From a virus, in IMG/VR virus record IMGVR_UViG_3300006919_000086, positions 1 through 50,098 of that record: a stretch of 50,098 bases of DNA. One strand, 5' to 3'. The notes beneath the pieces were generated by a model. It searched no databases and was not told where the DNA came from. It was given only the letters and a program-made list of their open reading frames with translations. How positions within the stretch are numbered: position 1 is the stretch's first letter; the number at the start of each line of letters is the position of its first letter. Shown in pieces: positions 6,753 through 18,500 of this stretch. Made by a program: the position numbers and the translations under genes.

Positions 6753-8300
6753 ATGTTAGACGAAGAACTTTTATTATTAGCTCAACAATTTTTAGATAGT
6801 CCTGAAGGTGAAAAACTTTTAAAAAATATTGGATTTAAACTTGATGTAGAAAGCATTAACCGTAAAATTAAAGAATCGGAGGATGATTTATCAAGAGAAC
6901 AAAGAAAAGAAGCTAGAAAGACTAAAAGGGAAGAAAGAAGAAACGAAAGGGAAAAAAGAAAGGAAGAAAGAAGGAAAGCTAGAAAAGAAGAAATCCAACA
7001 ATTAAGAGCCCAATTAAAAGCCAATATTCCCGTAATTAGAGAATATCCTATATCCGGAAAAGTTTATTGGTTACTAAATGCAAATGATAACCCTGACTAT
7101 TCGGGAGTATCCATAAAAATATTAAAAGGGGCATTAGTAAAAAAAGAAAATGGAGAAAAAATTCCTGAATCAAATTTACAAACTCAACCTGATGGTTCTT
7201 TTAATATAAGGATTAAAACAGTTGTTTTACCATCTAAAGTTACTATAAATGTAGGGAATGATAATGGTGAAAATGAAGAAAGAGAATTTTCATTTAGAGA
7301 TAACGATGTAGTTATCTTAAGACCACAACTTATTTTTACTAAAAATAATATCCCCCCTGTAATTAGAGATATTACTAATCGGGATAATACTATAAAAAGT
7401 GATTTAGGTACTAAAGTATTACTCACTGTAGAACAACAGGCTAAAGCGGCTGTTAATGAAGCTCAAATTAAAATTGATGAGGCTCAAAGTCAATTAAATC
7501 CCTTATATTATGATGCTGTTGAAAATGCTTTAACTATTAGAAGAGGTGTTATAATGGATGTTAATAATGTTATCAAAAGCAGATTAATACCTTTGGTTGT
7601 AACTTTATTAATATCTTTTGGTATAACTAAAATATCCCAATCTCCATTTAAAACTTGCCCTACCCCAGAACAATTACAAGATAATGTAAGAAGAAGAAAT
7701 AGGGTAGTAAGACAATTAAACCAAGCTTTTTCTACGATAGTGGTAAATATAGGTTTAGCTGCTACATTTAAAGTACTTCAAAATTTATTAAAAAATGTAG
7801 CTCAAACCTTAAGAAATGTACCTTTACCTTTAGCTACTCAACCATATTCTACCGTAGGACAATTACAAGAAGCAGAACAAACTATTGAAGAATTAGAGAA
7901 AGCTAATAAAGATTTAAATAGAGAAACAATTATTGCTTTAATATTTTTAGTTAGTAGTATTACTACTGTATTAGTTTTACTAAATGCTCTAGACAAATTA
8001 ACTGGAGAATGTGCAGGTGAATTAAATTTAGAATTTGAACCCATTAATGAAGAATTACAAGATTTAACTCAAGAACAAGTTGAAGAAGGATTTTCATTAA
8101 TTGCACAAGTAAATGGATTTACTATGGGTATAGAATTAGAAAAAAATACTATTGGATCCTTAACAAGGAGGTATGCCGTTGCTAAAAATAAACAAGGAGT
8201 TGTACAATTAAAAGGAGAACCTTCTTTTAGCGCCACCGATCAAGTATTAATTGATGAATTGGCATTTTATATAACCACAAATAATTTAAAAGCATTTTAA
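6753..8300 (+). CDS. structural protein with coiled coil and membrane-like segments
   Basis: A 515-residue protein. Residues about 35-95 are a highly charged Arg/Lys/Glu helix (coiled coil). About 97-180 form a β-domain starting ISGKVYW that resembles carboxypeptidase-regulatory-like (transthyretin-type) folds. About 280-300 (IPLVVTLLISFGI), about 325-345 and about 388-410 (IIALIFLVSSITTVLVLL) are hydrophobic enough to insert into a membrane. Between the last two is a helical coiled coil. Lying between the spike and gp25 genes, it is likely virion-associated. The hydrophobic helices suggest a role in penetrating the envelope or in the tail lumen, as in tape-measure-type proteins. No family assigned. 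Confidence 0.65.
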   Translation: MLDEELLLLAQQFLDSPEGEKLLKNIGFKLDVESINRKIKESEDDLSREQRKEARKTKREERRNEREKRKEERRKARKEEIQQLRAQLKANIPVIREYPISGKVYWLLNANDNPDYSGVSIKILKGALVKKENGEKIPESNLQTQPDGSFNIRIKTVVLPSKVTINVGNDNGENEEREFSFRDNDVVILRPQLIFTKNNIPPVIRDITNRDNTIKSDLGTKVLLTVEQQAKAAVNEAQIKIDEAQSQLNPLYYDAVENALTIRRGVIMDVNNVIKSRLIPLVVTLLISFGITKISQSPFKTCPTPEQLQDNVRRRNRVVRQLNQAFSTIVVNIGLAATFKVLQNLLKNVAQTLRNVPLPLATQPYSTVGQLQEAEQTIEELEKANKDLNRETIIALIFLVSSITTVLVLLNALDKLTGECAGELNLEFEPINEELQDLTQEQVEEGFSLIAQVNGFTMGIELEKNTIGSLTRRYAVAKNKQGVVQLKGEPSFSATDQVLIDELAFYITTNNLKAF

Positions 8301-8305
8301 TTTAA

Positions 8306-8314
8306 TATTTATAA
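8306..8314 (+). promoter_or_regulatory. TATTTATAA motif
   Basis: TTAA-TATTTATAA, ending 15 bp before the ATG at 8330 in a 29-bp gap. A promoter here would let the gp25-gp6 set be transcribed separately. Confidence 0.5.
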
Positions 8315-8329
8315 TAAATCACTATATAT

Positions 8330-8677
8330 ATGAAAATTACTGAATTAAAAAAAGTAATAAAGGAAACTGTAAAAGAGGCTATACAAGAAGAATTAAAAGA
8401 TATTCTTTTAGAGGCTATAAAATCTCCTAAGTCTAACATGGTGACAGAAACCCCAATTGTTAATAATACTTTCCCCTCTAAATCTAAGGAAGAAATTAGA
8501 GAAAATTATATGAAAGTATTAGATGGAATGAGACCCGGAGCTAATGGTACTATAACAGCCAATACTAACAGTATACCTTTACAAGTAAATGGTCCTATGG
8601 ACACTACAAGCCCTAATGGTAGCCTCCCCCAGGGAGAAGTTTCTATAGATCAAATAATGGGATTAATGAATAAATAA
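8330..8677 (+). CDS. hypothetical phage protein with amphipathic N-terminal helix
   Basis: A 115-residue protein. Residues 1-33 form an amphipathic helix with alternating Lys/Glu (starts MKITELKKVIKETVKE). The middle is a disordered, Asn/Thr/Pro/Gly-rich stretch (60-100) and a short helix ends the protein. The stop overlaps the gp25 start (TAATG). Proteins with this N-terminal helix are familiar from T4-like marine phages, but I know of no assigned function. Position suggests a minor tail or assembly component. Confidence 0.6.
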   Translation: MKITELKKVIKETVKEAIQEELKDILLEAIKSPKSNMVTETPIVNNTFPSKSKEEIRENYMKVLDGMRPGANGTITANTNSIPLQVNGPMDTTSPNGSLPQGEVSIDQIMGLMNK

Positions 8678-9084
8678 TGGCTATTGTAGTAAGAAAAATA
8701 TTTAAAAATGATTTAAGACCAAGAGTTGCTATTGGTTTTGATCTGCCTATTAATGGAGATGCAGTTTTTATCCAAAATTTTCTTACTAAGGATGCTATTA
8801 AAAACAATTTAATAAACTATTTCTTAACAAACCCAGGCGAAAGGGTAGGAAATCCTACTTTTGGAGCAGGTTTAAGACAATATGTTTTTAGTCAAATAGA
8901 AACAGGAAATTTAGATTTCATTACTGAAGACATACAACAAAAAGTTAGAGATAATTTTCCTAATATCATAATTAACTCAGTAAATATACTAAAACAACCT
9001 GAATATAATAGCATTATAATTCAATTAAAATACTCAGTACAAGATACAGGTATAAATGATGAATTAGAATTAACATTTACATAA
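8677..9084 (+). CDS. baseplate wedge protein, T4 gp25-like
   Basis: A 135-residue protein of the GPW/gp25 family, an essential part of the inner baseplate wedge that contacts the sheath. The family signature is plain: NPGERVGNPTFGAGLRQYVF (about 50-69), where the GER, P-x-FG and GL-R residues are the conserved core. A C-terminal β-hairpin (KYSVQDTGINDELELTF) completes the fold. The length fits the family (about 130). It is joined by TAATG to genes on both sides, with the gp6-like gene immediately after it, as expected for interacting wedge proteins. Confidence 0.92.
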   Translation: MAIVVRKIFKNDLRPRVAIGFDLPINGDAVFIQNFLTKDAIKNNLINYFLTNPGERVGNPTFGAGLRQYVFSQIETGNLDFITEDIQQKVRDNFPNIIINSVNILKQPEYNSIIIQLKYSVQDTGINDELELTFT

Positions 9085-10925
9085 TGGCAGTAAATAGAGA
9101 CATAAAATATTTAAATAAGGATTTTTCGGATTTTAGATCCCAATTAATTAATTTTTCTAAAAATTATTTTCCTAATACCTATACTGATTTTACTCCTTCT
9201 TCTCCTGGTATCATGTTTATGGAACAGGCTTCTTATGTAGGAGATGTCCTTTCATTTTATCTTGATAATCAATTACAAGAAACTTATCTACAGTATGTAA
9301 GACAAACTAGCAATATATTTGATTTAGCCTACATGTTTGGTTATAAACCAAAAGTAACAGGTTTATCTAATGTTAATGTAGAAGTATTTCAATTAGTCCC
9401 CTCAAAATTGGTAGGTGGTACTTATTACCCGGATTATGATTATGCCCTATTTTTTGATTCTAATACCCAGGTTACATCAACTACTAATTCAACTGTTTTT
9501 AATATAGAAGATCCTATTGATTTTTCTGTATCAAATTCTTTGGATCCTACAATTGTAAGTGTAGCCCAAATTTCTAGTAATACCCCAACATATTTTTTAC
9601 TAAAGAAAACAAGAAAAGCTTCTTCTGGAAATATAAATACTACAACTTTTAGTTTTGGAGATTTTGAAGAATTCCCTACTGTAACTATAAATGCCGAAAA
9701 TATAGCTGGTGTTATAGATATTTTTGATTCCGATAATAGTGAATATAATGAAGTTGATTACTTGGGGCAAGAAACAGTGTTTAAGGCATTAAAAAATACA
9801 AATGTTAATGATCCTAATAACTTTGTTAATAGTAATGATTCACCCTATATTTTACAAGTCAAAAAAGTCCAAAAAAGATTTGCTACTAGATTTATTGACA
9901 GTGGATCCCTTCAAATACAATTTGGAGCTGGAAATCCTTCTGATATAGATGAAGAAATTATTCCAAACCCTGATAATGTAGGTATAGGATTACCTTATGA
10001 AGTAAATAAATTAACTACTGCTTTTAGCCCTACTAATTTTATTTTTACAAATACTTATGGTATTGCCCCCACAAACACCACACTCACAGTTAGGTACACC
10101 ACAGGAGGTGGGGTTGCTTCAAATGTTCCTGCTAATAGTATAACTTCATTAGATACTTCAACTGTGAGATTTAACAATAATAACTTAAACAGTTCCACAG
10201 CACAATATGTATTTGATTCTATTGCTGTTAATAACCCTTCAGGTGCAACAGGCGGGCAAGATGGGGATAATGCAGAAGAAATAAGACAAAATACTTTAGC
10301 TAACTTTGGTTCACAATTAAGAAATGTGACCGCTGATGATTATTTAGTAAGAACTTTAAGTATGCCTTCAAGGTTTGGTATTGTTTCTAAAGCATATAGC
10401 CAAAAACCAAAAGCTAATGAAGGAAATAATACTGTAGATATTTATGTTTTAGGGTATGATAATAATAAAAATTTATCAACAGCTTCTAATACTTTAAAAG
10501 ATAATTTAAAAACCTATCTTAATCAATATAGGATGATTGGTGATTCTATAGGGATTAAGGATGCTTTTATTATTAATATAGCAGTTAACTTTGAGGTAAT
10601 AACTGTCCCTAATTTTAACAATAGTCAAGTTTTAAGTCAATGTGTAAATGAATTAATAGAATATTTTAATATAGATAATTGGCAAATTAATCAACCTATT
10701 TTAATAAAAGATATAGAATTATTAATAGATAGAATCCCTGGAGTACAAACAGTACAAAATGTTACTATTACTAACAAAGCAGGAACAAGTTCAGGTTATT
10801 CACAATATGCTTATGACATTAATGGAGCAACTCAAGGTAAATTAATTTATCCTTCAATTGATCCTTGTATTTTTGAAGTTAAGTTTCCAAACCAAGATAT
10901 TAAAGGAAAAGTGATAAATATTTAA
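9084..10925 (+). CDS. baseplate wedge protein, T4 gp6-like (baseplate J family)
   Basis: A 613-residue protein matching T4 gp6, about 660 residues, which forms the inner baseplate ring. The N-terminal part carries the recognisable sequence TDFTPSSPGIMFMEQASYVG followed by LSFYLDNQLQETYLQYVRQ (about 35-75). A β-rich middle (about 110-330) is followed by the J-like core beginning GGQDGDNAEEIRQNTLANFG (about 392-411), with conserved VTADDYLVR (about 417-425). The C-terminal domain (480-600) has the α/β pattern for dimer contacts. It overlaps gp25 by TAATG and is followed 2 bp later by another structural gene. Confidence 0.88.
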   Translation: MAVNRDIKYLNKDFSDFRSQLINFSKNYFPNTYTDFTPSSPGIMFMEQASYVGDVLSFYLDNQLQETYLQYVRQTSNIFDLAYMFGYKPKVTGLSNVNVEVFQLVPSKLVGGTYYPDYDYALFFDSNTQVTSTTNSTVFNIEDPIDFSVSNSLDPTIVSVAQISSNTPTYFLLKKTRKASSGNINTTTFSFGDFEEFPTVTINAENIAGVIDIFDSDNSEYNEVDYLGQETVFKALKNTNVNDPNNFVNSNDSPYILQVKKVQKRFATRFIDSGSLQIQFGAGNPSDIDEEIIPNPDNVGIGLPYEVNKLTTAFSPTNFIFTNTYGIAPTNTTLTVRYTTGGGVASNVPANSITSLDTSTVRFNNNNLNSSTAQYVFDSIAVNNPSGATGGQDGDNAEEIRQNTLANFGSQLRNVTADDYLVRTLSMPSRFGIVSKAYSQKPKANEGNNTVDIYVLGYDNNKNLSTASNTLKDNLKTYLNQYRMIGDSIGIKDAFIINIAVNFEVITVPNFNNSQVLSQCVNELIEYFNIDNWQINQPILIKDIELLIDRIPGVQTVQNVTITNKAGTSSGYSQYAYDINGATQGKLIYPSIDPCIFEVKFPNQDIKGKVINI

Positions 10926-10927
10926 AA

Positions 10928-12082
10928 ATGGCAGTATATAAATTCTTTCCAACTAAAGACGCTACTATATATTCATATTACCCAAATATGAACACAGGGA
11001 TTGATCCTATTCTTGAATTAGGAAACCTTAACCCTTTAACTAATCCCTCCCCCCAAGTATCTAGATTTCTTATTCAATTTAATCAAGCTGAAATTGAAAG
11101 TATTATAGATAACAGAGTAGGTTCTGGAAATAAATTTTCAAGTAGTTTAAAATGCTTTATAGCTGAAGCACAAGGAATAAATCAAGAAACAACAGTAGAA
11201 GCTTATCCTGTATATGGTTCATGGAATAATGGAACAGGTCAATATTTAGATTCACCTCAAACTACTAATGGTGTAACTTGGACTAACAGACTTTTATCCG
11301 GATCTGATAACCAATGGATTACATCTTCATTCCCAACATATGTAACAGGATCTTACACCTCAGGTAATGAAGGAGGAGGAAATTGGTACACAGGTTCAAA
11401 TGATACTAATAATACTAATTTAGTAGTTAGTCAAAGTTTAGCTTATAGAACTTTTAAAGATTTAAATTTAAATGTTACTGATATAATAAATGTTTGGTAT
11501 TCTAGTTCTAATTCAATTGGAGGGTTTACTGACATATCAAATGAAGGATTTATATTAAAATTCTCAAGTTCAGTTGAATTTGCTGCTGATTTTGATGTTC
11601 AACCTCAATTGCAATATTATGCAATAGATACTAATACAATTTACCCACCAGTATTAGAAATAAAATGGGATGATTCCTCTTTTGAAACTGGAAGTCTATC
11701 AGAAATTAACACTACAGATTTAGTAGTAGCTTTAGATAATAATCCAGGAATATTTTATAGTGAAAGTATAAATAGATTTAGATTAAATGTTAGAGAACAA
11801 TTTCCTGTTAGAACATTCCAAACAGCTTCTATTTATACCACTAACAAATATTTAAATAGTAGTTCATTATATGCTATAAAAGATTTAGATACTAATGAAT
11901 ATGTAATTGATTTTGATTCACAATTTACTAAAGTAAGTTGCGATTCAACTGGAAATTACTTTGATATATACATGAATGGTTTAGAACCAGAAAGATATTA
12001 TAAAATTTTAATTCAAACTACCATTAGTGGTAGTACTATAGTTAAAGATGATAAATATTACTTTAAAGTAGTTAATGGGTAA
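10928..12082 (+). CDS. virion structural protein, probable baseplate/fibre connector
   Basis: A 384-residue β-rich protein. The N-terminus (MAVYKFFPTKDATIYSYYPN) and the Arg-Phe-Leu-Ile-Phe stretch near residue 50 resemble DNRLRE-type β-sandwich domains found in surface proteins (about 1-235). The C-terminal part (about 255-384) is a second β-domain. Gly/Ser/Thr/Asn-rich loops fill the middle. By position after gp6 it may occupy the place of T4 gp7 or gp8, but I see no sequence signature of those. One stop/start overlap (TAATG) couples it to the next gene. Structural role likely, exact role open. Confidence 0.65.
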   Translation: MAVYKFFPTKDATIYSYYPNMNTGIDPILELGNLNPLTNPSPQVSRFLIQFNQAEIESIIDNRVGSGNKFSSSLKCFIAEAQGINQETTVEAYPVYGSWNNGTGQYLDSPQTTNGVTWTNRLLSGSDNQWITSSFPTYVTGSYTSGNEGGGNWYTGSNDTNNTNLVVSQSLAYRTFKDLNLNVTDIINVWYSSSNSIGGFTDISNEGFILKFSSSVEFAADFDVQPQLQYYAIDTNTIYPPVLEIKWDDSSFETGSLSEINTTDLVVALDNNPGIFYSESINRFRLNVREQFPVRTFQTASIYTTNKYLNSSSLYAIKDLDTNEYVIDFDSQFTKVSCDSTGNYFDIYMNGLEPERYYKILIQTTISGSTIVKDDKYYFKVVNG

Positions 12083-12519
12083 TGGCAGAAAAGATAGTAG
12101 ATTTAAAAAAGAATGTATATAATAAAGTTGAGTACTCTAAAACTATTGATACTAATTTTAGAGAACTAGGAGTTACATCTATTTCAGAAGATTTAGAAAA
12201 TCAAGTTTCTGTTGAACAATTCTTTACTTTATATAATGAACTTTTTTATGATATTCCACCAAACGGAAATACTAATTCTCATGAATTTTTAGTTCAACAA
12301 AGTGGTAATTATATAGGATTTGAAAATAAGTTAGAAGAAATTGAAGCATTACAATTAGAAATATCCCAATTAAGAAGAGATTTACTTAATTCTCAAATCC
12401 AAAATATAGAACTAACTACGGGACAAAAAGTTGAAATCAATTTAGATAATCTAGGCAATAACCCAGGTGAGATAGATAATGCTATAAAAGATATAAGAAA
12501 GGATTTAAATTTACCTTAA
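12082..12519 (+). CDS. hypothetical structural-block protein with coiled coil
   Basis: A 145-residue protein. The first half is globular α/β. Residues about 78-112 form a coiled coil (KLEEIEALQLEISQLRRDLL), and a short helical end follows. It lies between two structural genes, joined by TAATG upstream and 10 bp from the 2640-codon gene downstream. It may be an oligomerising adapter or chaperone for the giant neighbour. No family recognised. Confidence 0.6.
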   Translation: MAEKIVDLKKNVYNKVEYSKTIDTNFRELGVTSISEDLENQVSVEQFFTLYNELFYDIPPNGNTNSHEFLVQQSGNYIGFENKLEEIEALQLEISQLRRDLLNSQIQNIELTTGQKVEINLDNLGNNPGEIDNAIKDIRKDLNLP

Positions 12520-12529
12520 AAAAGTATAA

Positions 12530-15500
12530 ATGGAGGAAGAAATTAAAATAGTACCTATAAATCCAGATACGTTTGAAACACAAGAATATGATTCTTCAGA
12601 TAGGGAGTTATTAACTGTATCTATATTAGATACTAGTTTTTCTGGTTCTAGTGATTATATAGAATTAGCAATATATGATGAAAACCAAAATTTAATAGAG
12701 GAAGTAAGTAATTTAAATACTTATACTATTAAACAAGGCGATGTACTTTTAAACCCAGAACAAGATTTAATCAATTTAGGTTTAGATGTAGATTCATATT
12801 TTACTAATTATACTTTTTACAGAAAAAGATTATCTTCTTCCCCATCAGAAAAATATTATGTTAGTAACATCAGTTCAAATAGAACTGAAATAGAAATTTC
12901 TAGTAATCAAGTAGATGAAACAGAAATTTTATCCTCCACAAATGAATTTATACAATATAGAGAAAATGCTCCCTATTTTGTAGATTTTTATTTAAATTTT
13001 GGGGATAATCAAACTATTGTAGCAAATAATATAAAATTATCTAACAATAAAGTTTTAATAAAATTATATACACCCTTACCCTCAAATTATGATATTAAAT
13101 CCCAATTATGGATAGTAGAAGAAATATCTACCCCACAAGCATATAAAATTACTTTCCCCTCAGTTATTAAGGTAGCTGATGATTTTGTTTATATACAAGG
13201 CCCTAATTTTGGGTTAAAAGAAGAAACACCTAAAGGATCCTCAGGTGGGGACTTTTCATATAGTGAATTAACAAATACTTCACTAACTAGTTCCTACAAT
13301 GAAATACAAAATTTATTAACTAAAAAAGAAATTGAAGTTAATATTGATTACGAAGATTTTGGGGAATTTGTCCATTTTAGCTCAGCTAAAACTAGATTAG
13401 AAAATTTTTATTATAAAGTAGGTTTAATAGAATCCGCAAGTAATCAAATAAGTGATTTCTTAGAACAAATATCGGGTGGAACTTTAGATACTATTGCTTA
13501 TAGTGAAAGTAAAGCAACATTATCAAATCAAGTAGAAGAAATAATTAAAAACTTTGATGGATATGAAAGGTTTTTATATTATGATAGTGGATCTTTATTT
13601 TCTTATCCTAAATCTAATTTAACACCCCCATATAATTTATATTCAACTGGAAGTACAGAAGTATTAAATTGGTTAGGTAATGCCGATCCTTCTTCTGTTT
13701 ATTACGGTGGTATAGCTTTATCCGCTTCTAATTTTGACCAAGAAAATAAAGATTGGTTATATTGGACTATACCTCAATATTTAAGAGATGATCCTGAAAA
13801 TTCCCAATACGAACTATTTGTTGATATGGTGGGTCAACATTATGATAATGTTTGGGTTTATGTTAAAGATGTTTCAAAGAAATTTGATGCTGATAACAGA
13901 TTACAGTATGGTATATCTAAGGATTTAGTAGCACAAGCTATTAGAGACTTTAATGTTAAATTATACTCTAATAATTTTAATAGGGATGAATTATATACTG
14001 CATTTTTGGGATTAACCCCCTCAGGCAGTTTATTCCCATTCCCAGATATAACCGATACATTACCTGCTAATACTGGGTCTGAATATATAGATACTAAAGT
14101 ATCTTCTTCAAACGATGCTATCCCATTAGATGATGTAAATAAGCGTTTATATAAACGTATCTACCATAATATACCTTATTTATTAAAAACTAAAGGTACC
14201 CATAATGGTTTAAGAGCATTATTAACTTCATACGGTATACCAGATACAATATTAAGAATTAATGAGTTTGGTGGAAGTAAAAGACATACAACCACAGATA
14301 GAAATTTAGAAGAAAAAGTATTTAATTATGCCTTTGATACTGAAGGTCAATATTATTTTTCTTCTTCATTTTCAACTTTAGCAGCTTGGGAAGGTGGAAG
14401 TGGCACTCCAAATACAGTACAATTTAGATTCAAATCCCCAGGTATACCTACTACTGCTAGTTATTCACAATCACTATGGTCAATTGATGATGGTGCCTCT
14501 TCAGTAGTATTAGAATATACAAGTTCTGCTTTTACAAGTGGATCTTATTCCGGATCAGTAGTAGATCCTTATAATACCTATGCTACATTAAAATTTATTC
14601 CTGATAGTGGGGATACTACAAAAAGTGCTAGTTTATATTTCCCATTTTTTGATGGAGGATGGTGGTCAGTAATGACTATCTTACAAGGAGGTAATGCAAC
14701 TTTATATGCTGCTAATTCATTAGATGGAAATCTAAAATTTACAGGTTCAAATAGTATTAGTGGGTTCTCAAATGGACCTTATAGAGGGGATGAAATTCAA
14801 TTCCCCAATTCTAGCACGGTAACTATAGCGAGTAAAGATTATGAACCATTTTCTGGATCTTTTCAAGAAATAAGGTATTTTTCTCCAAGTTTAAGTGAAA
14901 GTATTTTCCATGATTATACTTTAAATCCTTATTCATTTGAAGGAAATAGTATAAATAGGGCTCCTTATGAATTAACTTTTAGAGCTGATTTAGGAACTCA
15001 ACTAAACACAGGAAGTAGAACTTCCATCCATCCTAAAGTTACAGGTTCGGCTAACTACCCTACAGCATCATTTACTGGCCCTACAAGTAATTACTTTTTA
15101 AGTAATGAAAACTTTACAACCAATAAAGAATCAATATACCTAAATGCTTTAGCCACGGGTATAAAAGATAGGGCAACTGTTAAAGCTACAATAAAGGAAA
15201 CAATTCTACCCGATAGTCCTAGTGGTTCTAACACGTCTATTACCGTGTTATCACCACTGCAATCATTACAACAAACATCCCCAACTACAGAAAGTTTCAC
15301 TGATGAAATTAACTATGTAGACATATCTTTTTCTCCTCAAGATCAAATTAATGATGATATTATTGCCCAATTAGGTAATTTTAATATAGGAGATTACATT
15401 GGAGATCCAAGACAAATTTATTCATCAAGTATCAATTATCCTGAGTTAGATGATTTAAGAGATGAGTACTTTGAAAAATATATTAAAAGTTATGATCTAA

Positions 15501-18500
15501 AAGATTTTGTAAGGTTAATAAAATATTTTGATAATTCACTATTCAAAATGATTAAAGACTTTACTCCTGCTCGTACTAGTTTAACTTCTGGGGTAACTGT
15601 AAAACAACATATTTTAGAAAGAAATAAATCTCCTTTCGTACAAGCAACTTCTAGTAATGAAACATTTAGTGGTTCAATTAAACCACAATCTAGAAATTAT
15701 AACACAGGATCAGGTGATGTAGGAGCTTATGAATATACTAGTGGATCTTCAATTTATAGATTTAGCGGTGGAACAGGAGGTTCATTTGAAAGATATAATA
15801 CTTTATCTGCTGACCCATATTATCAACCAACTTTATCTAATAGATTTTTCTTAACACAAAGTTATAGTGAATCAATTCAAGGATCAATTAATAGTACAGG
15901 TTCATTCCCTAATTATTCAAATAGAATTCCTGGGTTTACTTCAACTTCTAGTTTAGCTCTTTATAGAAATGCTAGAGCAGATCAAAGAGAATTTTATGAT
16001 GGGGAATTTAGTGGATCCCATATTGTAGCAACAACCCAATCTTTAAATCCAGAATGTGCCCCCTATTTAAAAGTAGTAGATACTTCTATTAGTTATAATC
16101 CATTATTTTTCCCAAACACTTCTGTTGGAAGTACTGAATTTAGCAAAAACACAAATAATCCAGTTAGTGGTGATGCTTGGGTGTATTATTCAGGTGAAAC
16201 TGTTAAACTTATAAAATTATCTTCAGCTGATTTAAATGGAGTTTTAGTTACTGATTATTTACAAGCTTCAGATAGGATAGAAATTGCATTCCCTGATTTT
16301 ACAGTCGGAGGAAGAACATCAGCAGAATATTATATTAATGGGGTTACCCCATTTGCCAATAGTGTATTATTAACTATAGATCAATCTCAAGGTGATATAA
16401 CCGTAACTGGTTCTGAAGTAGGAGGTTCCGAAAATTGGAGTTTACGAGCTAGTGGTAGTTATTCTAACGAGGGTCCTAGTGATAATGAATCACAAGGTGT
16501 ATTTGTATCACCGAGTAAAACTAATCAATCCCAAACATTTGTATATTGGAATGGTGGGACAGAAGATGCCCAAGGATTTTTTAATACTGGTTCCTCTTCT
16601 ACGACTTTAGCTGATATATTAGCTGGAATAAATACTAATTTTGGAGGATATGCTCCTAATAGAACCTCAAATATACCTTGGTTTTTTAGTTGTTCATTAT
16701 TTTATAGTGCATCCGATACTGATTTTGAAGGAGGAGTTACATCATCGGGGGTTTATCATTCGGCTAGTAGATACAGTGGAGGTGATTTAACAAATCAATC
16801 TTTTACTCTTATTAATAATAATGATAGTGGGATATATGTTCCTTCCCCAAGATTAGTAGACCTTAATTCTTTATACTTTACAAGCTCATATAATACACAA
16901 ATCCCCGGAAACTCAGGTTCAGGATTTGCTCAAGGAGGCCACCCACAAATAAAAAGTGCAGGTACAGGTTCAATTGATTTCCATTTCCCCTATTTAACCC
17001 TATCAGGAAGTGGGTTATCTATTACATCTAATCCTACACCATTTTCAGGTAGTACATTAAATGGTTTTAATGGTGATTTTAATGCAAAAGATGGAACTCC
17101 TGGAACTAATGTGTTAAGGTTATATGGTCATTCTGCCTCAAGGGATGGAGCTTTCCATTTTGACCAATCAGAAGCCGAAGATTACCAAGCTAATCATGCA
17201 GATGGGTATCCAGGTGATCCAACAGGTATACCAGTAAGTGTAACTTTTTTAACAGCTTCCAGTGTTGACTTTAGATATGAATTAACTGCTAGTGCTGGAT
17301 TAGATATTTCTGCATCTTTTCAATATGGTTCTGCTTCTCAATTTACTAATAACACCCAGAATACTATTGCAATATATAGAACAGCTAGTGATACTGGGAA
17401 TATTAATTATTTTCCAAAATTTGGATTTTCTATAAATGGAGCTAATGATGGTAGTGAAGTCTTAATGTTTAGACCAGTACTTAAATCTGGGGAAGACAGT
17501 TTTGACTACTACTTTGGATCAGCTTCATTATCATTAGATGCCAATTTTAATGTTGAATATGATTTAGGAGATGAAATTGTATCACAAACTGAAACCCGTA
17601 CTTTTAGTTTAGAATTAACCTCCCCAGTTCAAGGAGGTGGACTTAATGCCTTTACTTCATCAAATACATCTGAACCTACTAGTTCAGTGAATATACAAGT
17701 GCACTTAAAAGTAACAGGTTCGGATGGAGATGGTGCATATGAAAGAATAATAACAAGTTCAAATATATTATCAAGCCAAGGAATCTACCCAGGTGCCACG
17801 TTTACGTTTCCTGATAGCCCTATAGCAGATATATTTAATGGAGCTACACAAAGTGCCGATTCTTCAACTACTATTACTAGACAAAACGATATGTACTTTA
17901 TAGAATATTCTATGAGTAATTTTGTTGATAATTCTGATAATGTAATAGTAGACTTTTTAGAAAATGGAGACACAGGATCTAAAATTTTAATAAGTCAATC
18001 TTTTGGAGGTTCATTTACAGGAGTATATAATTTAACAGCCTCAGTATCAGTTGAACAATATAATTCCGAAACAGGCCAGTTCTTAAGAAATACTTTTACA
18101 CAACCTGAATTTATAATTCCTAATTCTAATTCAACAGGAAGAATAGAGGCATCAGGTTCATATATAGGCCAATTTAATCAAAATGATATATTTAGATTAA
18201 ACACTAAAGTAAATAAAACTTTAGAATCAGGATTAACTATTACTTCTTATACAATGAGTATATTTCCATCTTCATCTGTAGATAGTGAAATTACCTCTTC
18301 GGATAGTCCTGACTATGGGGTATATAGAGTGCCAACAAGCACTAACTTTATTGTTCCTACTTTCTTTGGAGAAAATATATTACCTTTTGATAAAGCATTA
18401 AATTGTCAACCTACTCTAAATAATTATATAGAAGCTAGAGATAATAGCTTTTTAATGGATGTAGATTATTCATTTAATACAGGTTCAAATACACCACAAA

